Assembly (NCBI GenBank): GCA_964524145.1
Contig: CAZGCA010000089.1
Location: 1-26,150, forward strand
Source of the DNA: CAZGCA01 sp964524145
Lineage (GTDB): Bacteria; Hydrogenedentota; CAZGCA01
Reading direction: 5' to 3'
Length of the DNA stretch: 26,150 nucleotides
Position numbers and translations under genes: made by a program. The first letter of the stretch is position 1. The number at the start of each line of letters is the position of its first letter. The notes under the pieces were generated by a model that was not told where the DNA came from, did no database searches, and saw only the letters and a list, made by a program, of their open reading frames with translations. Positions 7,340 through 14,398 of this stretch are shown here, piece after piece.

Positions 7340-8278
7340 ATGGTAAGGATATTCTCGAAACGGCACGAACGAGCTATATTCGATAGAGCGCTCCAGTTGT
7401 CTTTGGCCAGACGGCTCAGGCGGCGTATTTGGTATGCGCTTCAGAAACACAACTTTGAGTTCCATTACCAGCCTGACCCGTCTAATAACTGGGTGGAATG
7501 TACGGATGCATTAACAGAAATCAAACAAGAACTCAAGGAGCGCTATGGTGTCAAGGCTCTCGCAGCTCTAAGAGATGACGGCACAAAAGGCGAAGTGGAC
7601 CTAGAAGGATTTGTAATCGGTGCCTACCCGGCCCAAGTCTTGGATGTCGTCGAATTACTCTATGACCGGTTGGAGCCCGACAAGAAGCTCCCGTTCCAGA
7701 GTGAGATCAACAACATATTTGAAGAGGAGGATTCGGAATGGCGTCTTACAGATGGTCTGTTCTTCAAGGTCGACTCAGAGTTCCTCTCGCTGCACGTAGT
7801 CGCGAAATCATACCAGCTATTGAAGGCGGAGGGTTTCGAGGGTGCACTGGACGAGTTCAATGAGGCCTGGAACGACCTCGTCAGTGGGGACTACAAGGGC
7901 GCAATCATTAACGCAGGAAAGAGCTTCGAAAGCGTACTGAAAACCATCTTGGAGAAAGAAGAGGGGAACGCAAGTGCTCTAATTAGGGAAGTCATTGGGC
8001 AAACTGAATTCGCTGCGGATCTGCCGGAAAGGGTCCGTACCCCATTCGGGGAGCAGGTCTTGAATTCGCTACCCTTCTTGCGCAACAACCTTTCTGGTCA
8101 TGGACAAGGCACGGAAGTAGTCGAGGCACCCCGGCTCTATGCCGAGTTGGCGCTTCATATCGCAGCGGCTTTCAACATGTTTGCGGTTCAGAAAGCCATA
8201 GAGATGAAACCGAGAAAGGACGGAGGGGAAGGCAGCGACTCCGATGCCTCAGATTTGGATGACGACATTCCATTCTGA
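7340..8278 (+). CDS. Abortive-infection-type HEPN protein with an SSB-like C-terminal tail
   Basis: Likely a defence protein. The N-terminus (IFSKRHE, 4-10) resembles AbiJ N-terminal-domain proteins. Residues about 165-290 match the abortive-infection C-terminal domain: SGDYKGAIINAGKSFESVLK, then FLRNNLSGHGQG, where Arg248 and His254 form an R-x5-H motif of the kind used as the active site in HEPN ribonucleases. After a short charged linker (about 288-306) the protein ends DLDDDIPF, identical over the last six residues to the tip of bacterial SSB, which docks repair and replication enzymes. No OB-fold is present, so it is not SSB. The ATG at 7340 has GGGAGGA upstream. The gene looks more A/T-rich than its neighbours and is followed about 35 bases later by IS remnants, both consistent with transfer. 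RNase activity and any SSB-partner binding are inferred. Confidence 0.72.
   Translation: MVRIFSKRHERAIFDRALQLSLARRLRRRIWYALQKHNFEFHYQPDPSNNWVECTDALTEIKQELKERYGVKALAALRDDGTKGEVDLEGFVIGAYPAQVLDVVELLYDRLEPDKKLPFQSEINNIFEEEDSEWRLTDGLFFKVDSEFLSLHVVAKSYQLLKAEGFEGALDEFNEAWNDLVSGDYKGAIINAGKSFESVLKTILEKEEGNASALIREVIGQTEFAADLPERVRTPFGEQVLNSLPFLRNNLSGHGQGTEVVEAPRLYAELALHIAAAFNMFAVQKAIEMKPRKDGGEGSDSDASDLDDDIPF
8258..8278 (+). other. SSB-type DDDIPF C-terminal tip codons and stop
   Basis: Codons 307-312 of the HEPN protein read D-D-D-I-P-F, followed by TGA. This equals the acidic-hydrophobic peptide at the end of E. coli SSB, whose terminal Pro-Phe inserts into a pocket of partners such as ExoI, RecQ, RecO and PriA. 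The match is exact and lies at the extreme C-terminus, where it would have to be to work. Confidence 0.8.
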
Positions 8279-8309
8279 GTGCTGCCGCCCAGCATTGCGC
8301 GCGCGCACA

Positions 8310-8529
8310 GGTTGTGTCACCCGGTGGCGCAACGGGGAGATGGTGATGAGATGGGCAGCGACGGCCTTCCTCCATGCCGAGAAAAGCTTCCGTCGCATCA
8401 TGGGCTACGACGATCTTTGGATGCTCAGGGCCGCCCTCGGCGACAAGGCAGTTGACAATCGAAAGGAGGCTGCGTAACCTTATGCCAGCGGCGACCGCCA
8501 GCCACTTTCAACGGAATTCGGGGCACCGC
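8310..8529 (+). pseudogene. IS256-family transposase, 3' remnant with right end
   Basis: Only the last ~55 codons of a mutator-type (IS256-family) transposase remain, ending at TAA 8475-8477. The recognisable part runs from VTRWRNGEMVMRWAATAF through EKSFRRIMGYDDLWMLRAAL, the standard C-terminal signature of this family. The catalytic part (about 340 residues) is gone, so it is inactive. The following bases to about 8529 (CTTTCAACGGAATTCGGGGCA) look like the right terminal region of such an element. It abuts the IS3-type remnant at about 8529-8530 and begins just after the HEPN gene, so it probably arrived by insertion into the IS3 element followed by deletion. Confidence 0.72.
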
Positions 8530-8964
8530 ACGAGCGTGTTCCAGGTCGCGCAGTTCCACCTCGTCGAGCGCCTCGGCCAGAGTGCGGTGTGTTCGCTCAA
8601 CCAGCCCATTTTGCTCGGGGCAATGAGGCTTGATACGCACGTGGCCTACGGCATGTTCGCTCAGCACTCGTTTGAACTCACCGCTGATATACCCAGAGCC
8701 GTTGTCGGTCTGAATCTCCGGTCGTACGCTTCCTCCGAGTGTCTCGAGCGCACGCTGCGCCTCCAGACTCACCGTGTCTCCGTCCAAGTAGCACATCACC
8801 TCATGGTGCACCACATAGCGGCTGTACTCGTCGAGGAACAACACCAGATAGTACTTCCGCCCTCCCACACCGATGTAGCGGATGTCCGACTGCCACCGCT
8901 CGTCAGGACCGCTCGACTTCTCCCACTGCTCGTCGCTCAAACGCGGATGCTCCTCTAAGGCCAA
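8529..8964 (-). pseudogene. IS3-family OrfB (DDE transposase), truncated at both sides
   Basis: The retroviral-integrase-type core is clear: WQSDIRYI carries the first Asp, QTDNGSGY the second, and QNGLVERTHRTL the Glu, with exactly 35 residues between the second Asp and the Glu (DD35E). So the triad survives. However, the ~100-residue N-terminal helix-turn-helix part usual in OrfB is missing: the frame goes from the frameshift site almost directly into HPRLSDEQW and the catalytic core. After DLEHAR the reading frame runs into IS256-type sequence (PRIPLKVAGG onwards), so the native C-terminal ~70 residues are also lost. It is expected to be inactive. A TTG at 8964 begins the open frame but expression would normally come from OrfA by -1 frameshift. 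Confidence 0.75.
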
Positions 8965-9260
8965 AGCCCCTTTTTTACCTTTAACAGCTCTTCGGTCATC
9001 TCCGCTATCACTCGGTCTTTCCTCCCAAGCTCCTCTCGAAGCCGGCCGTTCTCACCGCTGCCCCGAGGACGCCCCCGGCGCGAAAACGCCTCCTTCGCTC
9101 CACGCACCAGCGTGTCCCGCCGCTTGTAGAACTGACCCGGCGTGATACCATGACGCCGACACACCACCGAGACCTGCGTCTCTCCCCTCAGACCCTGCAA
9201 CACTATCGACACCCGCTCCTCCGGCGTGAACCGACGACGATTTCCTCCTGGCTCCATCAT
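8955..9260 (-). CDS. IS3-family OrfA, helix-turn-helix protein
   Basis: DNA-binding subunit of an IS3-type transposase. RRFTPEERVSIVLQGLRGE, followed by VSVVCRRHGITPGQFYKRR, forms the standard helix-turn-helix; a heptad-rich C-terminal half (ENGRLREELGRKDRVIAEM) would be the leucine-zipper-like oligomerisation helix. The ATG at 9260 is chosen over an upstream TTG at 9284 because AAGGAGG lies about eight bases before it. The frame ends LLKVKKGLWP, and the A6G4 run just before the stop allows a -1 slip into orfB. At 101 residues it appears complete, unlike its partner. It reads towards the HEPN gene, converging with it. Confidence 0.82.
   Translation of the reverse strand: MMEPGGNRRRFTPEERVSIVLQGLRGETQVSVVCRRHGITPGQFYKRRDTLVRGAKEAFSRRGRPRGSGENGRLREELGRKDRVIAEMTEELLKVKKGLWP
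8967..8976 (-). other. A6G4 programmed -1 frameshift site
   Basis: On the minus strand the run AAAAAAGGGG lies four codons before the orfA stop. A -1 slip on A-AAA-AAG joins LLKVKK of OrfA to GALALEEHP of OrfB, giving the fused OrfAB transposase as in other IS3 elements. The sequence is intact although the downstream orfB is damaged. Confidence 0.7.
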
Positions 9261-9422
9261 CTGTCCTTCCTCCTTGACCTCCAACCACCTCTATTCTACC
9301 TCGTCTCCTCGGAAGGACTCACTATTTTCTTACCCCATTCTGTGCCGCTTCCTCTGAAACACTACATTCGTGCTCTCCCTCTTCCTATCAGCACGGAGCT
9401 CGCTGGTTGGAAGGGTGCTTTC

Positions 9423-10526
9423 TCAGGGCCGGCGTGCCGCTCGTTTCCTCTTGAGAAGAATGAATGTTGCGGCGGCCACGATGACCATCTGCAGCGCTGC
9501 GACGAAGAGAACACTGCGCACGAGCGTGTTGGAGGCAACCGCGGGAGGCAGATCCGGTTGCGCCTCGACGGTCTCCGCGAGAGCGGGAAACGGGACGACC
9601 TCGAGTTCCGTGACAAGTTTGTCCTCGATCCTGCGGTCCCAATCGACGGCCATGAGGAGGTCGGTGCCCGGGTTGAGCTGCTTGACCTGGCAGGTGCAGG
9701 CGCCGACGAGAAACGTGCAGGCTTCCGCGACGTTGTCCTCGTTGATGCCGGCACCGACGAGCGCGTAAAGGGCCCGGCCGCGTCCGAGGATGGGAAAGGC
9801 CATCGGTTCCTCGAAGGTTGTCAGGTCCGGCTCGCTGTGGAGCAGCATCCGGACGAACATCCGTTCCGACGCCTCGGCCCGGCTCAGCCTGAGCAATGAG
9901 AACGATATCGGCAAGTCGGGGGGGGTCGGAGTGTTCCAGCCTGTATACGCGAGATCGACGGATTGCTCCGGAAGCTTCAACATCTCCTGCATCTCGCCGA
10001 GCTGCTCCGTCAGCAGTTTCGCCGCCGCGTCGTCCTTCTCCTTCTCGCCACTCTCGAGCAGTACCCAGACGGCGGCGTCGCCGTCGATGAGCCGTTGGGC
10101 GATATCGCGCCGTTTGGGTGAATCGAGGGCCGTTTTGAGCGCGGCATCGTTGAGCGAACCAGCCCAGACGTCCTTCTTGATCATCGATATCGCAGGGTAG
10201 CGCACCATCACCCACGGCAACTCGAGCGAGGTGTAACGCTCGAGCAGCGCCTGGGTCTGGTCGCCGGGTTGTTCGGCCAGATCGACAAGGCGGACAGCCA
10301 CGTTAGCGGTTGCGTCGCTCGTGAGCTGGTCAACAACCGCTTGCTCGGCGGGCTCCATCGGACCTTGATGGAATACGACCACCTCGTACGGGTCCGCTTC
10401 CCACCGTTCGAGAGCCCACCGAAATACGGGAACGCTACAGGCGTGCGCCGGCGCGGTCCAGAGAACCAGACAGGTTATAAGGGCCCATAGACAGACCGTT
10501 TTCGAAGATGTTGCAGAACTGCTCAT
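9423..10526 (-). CDS. Exported, C-terminally membrane-anchored protein of unknown function
   Basis: Not recognised. The open frame extends upstream, but the ATG at 10526 is chosen because it begins a signal peptide (MSSSATSSKT, hydrophobic VCLWALITCLVLW, cleavage near APAHA) with Cys30 directly after it, so it could alternatively be a lipoprotein with a poor lipobox. The mature part starts CSVPVFRWALERWEADPYEVVVFHQG, a thioredoxin-like-sounding opening but without a C-x2-C. A C-x-C pair (Cys277, Cys279) sits in FLVGACTCQVKQLNPG. Residues about 335-358 form one transmembrane helix followed by the basic tail KRKRAARRP, so most of the 367-residue chain would lie outside the cytoplasm. It is the last gene of the minus-strand run, 83 bases after the DUF362 gene. 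No partner gene gives away its role. Confidence 0.55.
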   Translation of the reverse strand: MSSSATSSKTVCLWALITCLVLWTAPAHACSVPVFRWALERWEADPYEVVVFHQGPMEPAEQAVVDQLTSDATANVAVRLVDLAEQPGDQTQALLERYTSLELPWVMVRYPAISMIKKDVWAGSLNDAALKTALDSPKRRDIAQRLIDGDAAVWVLLESGEKEKDDAAAKLLTEQLGEMQEMLKLPEQSVDLAYTGWNTPTPPDLPISFSLLRLSRAEASERMFVRMLLHSEPDLTTFEEPMAFPILGRGRALYALVGAGINEDNVAEACTFLVGACTCQVKQLNPGTDLLMAVDWDRRIEDKLVTELEVVPFPALAETVEAQPDLPPAVASNTLVRSVLFVAALQMVIVAAATFILLKRKRAARRP

Positions 10527-10609
10527 TCTTGTGTCGCCGTTTTGCTCCGCGGTTGGATGCGTGGTATTGTCCGCCTCACTCTCAAGCTTACAGGAAGCGC
10601 AACGACAGT

Positions 10610-11692
10610 TCAATAGCTCTGGAAAAGGTTGCCCCAGGGAGTGTCGAGCATCCGTCGCACGCGCGGTTTGCCAATGAGGGGGTACCAGAAGACGTTGTGG
10701 TACAGGTTCGAGGCGAGGTACGACCATGGTACGAGCCATGTGCGGAGCAAGATCCGTTCGAGCGGTCTGAGCGGACCGTGATAGATGAGCTTCTGTCCCC
10801 GGCTGGCGAAGGTGTTGCGGTTGCCGTTAAACCTGAAGTTGACTCGGGCAATATCATCGCCGACGACCTCTATCTCGGCGGGGTCGCCGACCCCAAGGCC
10901 GGCCTCGTGCGCTATGCGTATGAAATCCAACGAGAGCGGGTCGAACCCCATCATCTTTGCTGCGATAGCGTCGACGGCCACGTAGTCGCCGCCGGCGAGC
11001 AAGTAGTCTTTGACGTGAGGAACCATGCACCGCGGTCCTGGCCCGTCGCCGGCGAACGTTGCATCCATCACGGCAAACATGCCCGGGTGGATGGCTTTCT
11101 GGATGGCGAGAAGATCGACGAGCGTCTCGTGTATGACGCTGTGGGTCCAGTGTCGCCGTTCGTTGATGAGCCCGCCGAAGGCGTTTTTCATGGCGCCGGT
11201 GATTGTCGTGAAGACGTGCGTCTTCATCGTGGGAAGCTGGATGATGTTCGACCCGATCAAGCGTTTCGGGATCTTGAGGCCGTCGGGGAAGATCGAGCCG
11301 AGCACCCGCAACCCTTCCTTGACGGGGCAATCAACCCATTCCTCCTCGTAGAGATGGACGTTCTCGACACCGTACTTCTCGACGACGGGCTTGTGTTTGT
11401 TGTTGATCTCGCCGACCTTGTCGTCCACGACGACCGTACGATTGTGCGCGGCCCAGAGCGAGTCTCGCGAGTACCCGTCGTCGAGCAGTGTCTTGATGAC
11501 CCCGTCGAGCTGCCACGGCGTTGTCGAGCACGCAGGATAGAACTTCTGCCAGGAGATGTTGATCTTGAGGCTCGTCGGCTTGTCTTGCGGCAGGAACGAG
11601 CCGTAATCCGCAAGGCGCATGAGCCGGCCGTAATCTTCCAGCACCTTCTCGGGCGTGGTTTTCAGGACGGCGACTTTAGTTCGGCTGGCCAT
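10610..11692 (-). CDS. DUF362 domain-containing protein
   Basis: A predicted cytoplasmic protein of unknown reaction. The DUF362 signature is clear around residues 155-174, TMKTHVFTTITGAMKNAFGG, following LKINISWQKFYPACSTTPW near 42-60, and the later GDYVAVDAIAAKMMGFDP segment. DUF362 proteins are often fused to ferredoxin domains; this 360-residue copy has none and only isolated cysteines, so a redox role is not indicated. Its C-terminal ~60 residues (LIYHGPLRPLERILLRTWLVP onwards) are aromatic-rich and may contact the membrane. The ATG at 11692 lies 9 bases after the prenyltransferase stop, indicating co-transcription and perhaps a shared lipid-linked pathway. Confidence 0.82.
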   Translation of the reverse strand: MASRTKVAVLKTTPEKVLEDYGRLMRLADYGSFLPQDKPTSLKINISWQKFYPACSTTPWQLDGVIKTLLDDGYSRDSLWAAHNRTVVVDDKVGEINNKHKPVVEKYGVENVHLYEEEWVDCPVKEGLRVLGSIFPDGLKIPKRLIGSNIIQLPTMKTHVFTTITGAMKNAFGGLINERRHWTHSVIHETLVDLLAIQKAIHPGMFAVMDATFAGDGPGPRCMVPHVKDYLLAGGDYVAVDAIAAKMMGFDPLSLDFIRIAHEAGLGVGDPAEIEVVGDDIARVNFRFNGNRNTFASRGQKLIYHGPLRPLERILLRTWLVPWSYLASNLYHNVFWYPLIGKPRVRRMLDTPWGNLFQSY

Positions 11693-11701
11693 GAAATCGT
11701 C

Positions 11702-12586
11702 TCAGTACAGGATTATCACTACCGCTATGCCCCAAAGCACCACATCGACCTGCAACGCTCGGTCGGTGAGCAGCGCGCGTGTCGGACATTCCCCGCTTCC
11801 CTTTCCGTGCACGAGGTACATGTACCTGAAAATGCCGTAGATCACGAACGGGATCGTGAAGAAGAGGTGCTGCGTGCCGAGCTTGGCCTGCACATCCGCC
11901 GACGCGGTATACAACGCGTATGATATAAGTGTTGCCGTGGCCACGACGGTGATCATATGGTCGAGCAGTTGCAGCGTGTAATACTTGAGCGGGTCTCGGA
12001 GCGACTCGGCGTTGGCCCTCTGGGTCATCAGTTCGCCCCTTCTCTTGCCGATTGCGAGAAACAGCGCCAGGAAGAACGTGCAGACTATCAGCCACGAGGA
12101 TATCGTTACATCGAGAACTTCGCCTCCGGCGGCGGCCCTGATGACGAACCCTATCGGTATGGGAAAGAGGTCAACGATGGGGACGCGTTTAAGCCACAGC
12201 GAATAACAGAGATTCAGTACCACGTACCCACATACCAGAAGCCCGAGCCCTGTGTGGAGGGCAAAGGCTATCGCCAATGCCGCACCGCAGCAGACGGCGG
12301 CTGCACTGCTCGCGACACCGACCGCCAGTTGCCCGGAGGCAACGGGCCGAAGACGTTTCCACGGATGGCGGCTGTCAGCCTCCCGGTCGATGATGTCGTT
12401 GAATGTGTAGACGGCGCCCGTAACAAGGCAGAATACACAGAACGCAATGCAAGACTTGACGAGGTCGCCTGCAACAAAGAGATTCTGCGAGAAGACAAGT
12501 CCCGCAAACACCACGAGGTTCTTGACCCACTGGGAGGGCCGCATGGATTTGAGTATCAAGCTTGGCACTATTCGTTCCTGTCCCAC
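11702..12586 (-). CDS. UbiA-family prenyltransferase, decaprenyl-phosphate phosphoribosyltransferase-like
   Basis: An integral membrane prenyltransferase. It opens RPSQWVKNLVVFAGLVFS and carries NDIIDREADSRHPWKRLRP (63-81), the first Asp-rich motif in the N-D-x2-D-x3-D form, then YSLWLKRVPIVDLF as the second. These features match the subgroup that transfers phosphoribose to decaprenyl phosphate (mycobacterial Rv3806c type) better than menaquinone or heme UbiA enzymes; the late FVIYGIFRYMYLVH and LLTDRALQ segments also fit. Seven to nine hydrophobic helices are visible in 294 residues. The GTG at 12586 has GAGG upstream; a second GTG at 12568 is possible. The product would be a lipid-linked ribose/arabinose donor, but the partner epimerase genes are not in the window. 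Substrate is inferred. Confidence 0.78.
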   Translation of the reverse strand: MGQERIVPSLILKSMRPSQWVKNLVVFAGLVFSQNLFVAGDLVKSCIAFCVFCLVTGAVYTFNDIIDREADSRHPWKRLRPVASGQLAVGVASSAAAVCCGAALAIAFALHTGLGLLVCGYVVLNLCYSLWLKRVPIVDLFPIPIGFVIRAAAGGEVLDVTISSWLIVCTFFLALFLAIGKRRGELMTQRANAESLRDPLKYYTLQLLDHMITVVATATLISYALYTASADVQAKLGTQHLFFTIPFVIYGIFRYMYLVHGKGSGECPTRALLTDRALQVDVVLWGIAVVIILY

Positions 12587-12654
12587 TACATGCCTCTACG
12601 ATGCAATGGCCGGTTTGACGCACCCTCGGGCCCGCAATGTCGCCAACGGGCCGC

Positions 12655-14385
12655 TTAGTACTCGGGTGTGTACGTGGTTCTGATCCCGTATCGGGAGTCC
12701 AACTCCGCGAGCTCCTCCAGCAGCGCCGGGGTTTCTCCCTGCTCGCAGATGTCCTCGACGAGTTTATACGATTTGCGAAACGCCCACATGCGCGCCAGTT
12801 CGGCGTCGGCAGGCGCCGCGTCCGAGAACCGTTTCTCGAAGACTATCTCCTTTTTCTCGTCTCCGGCATAGCCCGTCAGCCTCATCGAGAACACCGTATC
12901 TGTGCCGGGCTTGAACCTGCCGAATACGTCCACGGTAGTGGACAGGTAGAAATCGGGGATCGTTTTCGGGAATATGTGCGTCTCGTCGATGTTCCCGTAA
13001 TTGGCGTACAGGCTCGTCAGGATCGCGTACTGCAGCTTACTCAAGAATCCGGCGGGCAGCGCTTCCGATATCTCGTACACCTTCGGCGATATCAGCGACT
13101 CGCCCTTGTTGCGGTACGCCAACAGGTCCAGCAGGTACTTGTTTACGTCCGAACCTCCCGCAAACGTAAAGATTGACGACTTCAGCTCGTTGAGACTGGT
13201 AAGCTCGTTGATAATAGCCCGGCTGTCAACCTCGCCGACAGTGGGTTTGCCGTCGCTTATAAGAACGACGTCGAACACGCGTCCACGTTCAGGCTGTCGC
13301 CGCATGTAGGGTTCCAACGCACGGAAGACGTCTGTTTCGCCGCCGGGAGATAGGTTCGTGACGAACTTGCGCGCCGCCTCCAGGTTGTCGCTGTTCGGAG
13401 AAACAAGCTCTGGCCGGAACGCGATAGGTTCCTCTCTGAAGGCGACGAGATTGAACCGGTCCATCCTGTTTAACACATCCAGACCCTTTATCAGCCCCCG
13501 CTTGGACCGATCGAGCTTGGCCGCGCTGATGCTCTTTGACGCGTCGATGACAAAGACGATGTCCTTCGGAATGATTGTGAACCGACCGTCCGTTCGCGGC
13601 GTTATGCGCACCTGGAAATAGCCGTCCTCACCGGGTGGGGTGTGCGTAAAGAGTGTTACCGCGAGCAACTCGTCGAGCGGCGCAAGCCGCGGTATCGCTT
13701 TCTTGTCTTCGACCAGCGGCCTGGTCACCTTGGCGATCTCGATGGGCAGCGCGGGCAACTCCACCGGCGGCGGCTCCTTCTTGGGAGTTTTCGACTCTTC
13801 GAGAAGTCTTTCCGGTACCACGGGGATCGGTTTGCTCACCTCCTCCGCGGCAGCGGCACGCAACGCGAGTTGCCATTCGCGCTCACTGCCCGGGCGGGAA
13901 AATGTCGGCACTATTTCGGGCGGCGGTATCTCGCCCCCGCCGGGCCGCAGTAGGCGAGGGAGCACCTCTATCTCCTCGCGTGTAAGCGTCTTGGCGACCT
14001 CGATCACACGAAGGTCTGCGACCATGGTGAGGTCTTCCGCGCGATGAGGTCGGTCGGCACTCTCCGGCGGCTGGCCGAGCACCTCTCTGGCCAGCTCGGA
14101 TTTGAGTGCCTCCTCGAACTCTGTGAGCGCGGGCATCTCGACCGTTCTGCCCGGTTCGGTAGCGAAGATCTGTTCGAGCACCTTGGTGTCGAGCGGTTGC
14201 GGGCGAGGTCTGGGAGGCGCGGGCGGCTTCAGCTCGACTGCACGTGTGCGAAAAAACCTTTGTGCCGCACGCAACGCGTCCGGCTTTCCCATCAACATGA
14301 GCTTCGTGCTCACGCCGATGAAGGAGAGGTGCAGCAGCACCGAAAGGGCTATCGATACCAGAAGTATCTTGTTGAATCTCGACAT
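12655..14385 (-). CDS. VWA-domain protein with TonB-type N-terminal helix
   Basis: Predicted to sit in the inner membrane with a large periplasmic part. The ATG at 14385 is chosen over a GTG at 14415 that overlaps the previous gene. Residues 7-31 are one transmembrane helix containing SVLLH (Ser15, His19), the S-x3-H pattern of the TonB helix that contacts ExbB/ExbD (Ser16/His20 in E. coli). A Pro-rich segment (PPAPPRPRPQP, 54-64) and a long charged, Pro-containing linker follow. Residues about 274-450 are a von Willebrand A domain with a complete MIDAS: Asp281-x-Ser283-x-Ser285, Thr351, Asp378, able to bind a metal and a protein ligand. No TonB C-terminal domain is seen; the end (about 455-576) is unassigned. 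It lies after exbB, exbD and the TPR gene, so it may replace TonB as the energised effector. This is inference. Confidence 0.75.
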   Translation of the reverse strand: MSRFNKILLVSIALSVLLHLSFIGVSTKLMLMGKPDALRAAQRFFRTRAVELKPPAPPRPRPQPLDTKVLEQIFATEPGRTVEMPALTEFEEALKSELAREVLGQPPESADRPHRAEDLTMVADLRVIEVAKTLTREEIEVLPRLLRPGGGEIPPPEIVPTFSRPGSEREWQLALRAAAAEEVSKPIPVVPERLLEESKTPKKEPPPVELPALPIEIAKVTRPLVEDKKAIPRLAPLDELLAVTLFTHTPPGEDGYFQVRITPRTDGRFTIIPKDIVFVIDASKSISAAKLDRSKRGLIKGLDVLNRMDRFNLVAFREEPIAFRPELVSPNSDNLEAARKFVTNLSPGGETDVFRALEPYMRRQPERGRVFDVVLISDGKPTVGEVDSRAIINELTSLNELKSSIFTFAGGSDVNKYLLDLLAYRNKGESLISPKVYEISEALPAGFLSKLQYAILTSLYANYGNIDETHIFPKTIPDFYLSTTVDVFGRFKPGTDTVFSMRLTGYAGDEKKEIVFEKRFSDAAPADAELARMWAFRKSYKLVEDICEQGETPALLEELAELDSRYGIRTTYTPEY

Positions 14386-14398
14386 ATCTTGTCGGTCC

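Larger units (their letters stand above)
8529..9366 (-). mobile_element. IS3-family element remnant
   Basis: Contains orfA, an A6G slippage site and a damaged orfB in the arrangement typical of IS3 elements. The 3' side is cut at about 8529, where IS256-type sequence begins. The 5' side is uncertain: a TGTAGTGTTTCAGAGG (minus strand) at about 9351-9366 begins with the TG usual for IS3 ends, but the partner end is lost, so the inverted repeat cannot be verified. Confidence 0.65.

Noticed and set aside
7340..8278. The HEPN gene as an SSB gene because of its DDDIPF end
   Set aside because: There is no OB-fold; the body matches abortive-infection-type domains. Only the tail is SSB-like.
8425..8528. 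The last ~35 residues of the orfB frame as native transposase sequence
   Set aside because: They are read from the opposite strand of the IS256 remnant and right end, and do not resemble the usual OrfB C-terminus.
9300..9422. A terminator for the minus-strand run
   Set aside because: No hairpin followed by a T-run could be found by eye after the stop at 9423.
10508..11923. A 471-codon open frame on the plus strand
   Set aside because: Antisense to the DUF362 gene and the end of the prenyltransferase gene; acidic, His/Val-rich shadow sequence without motifs.
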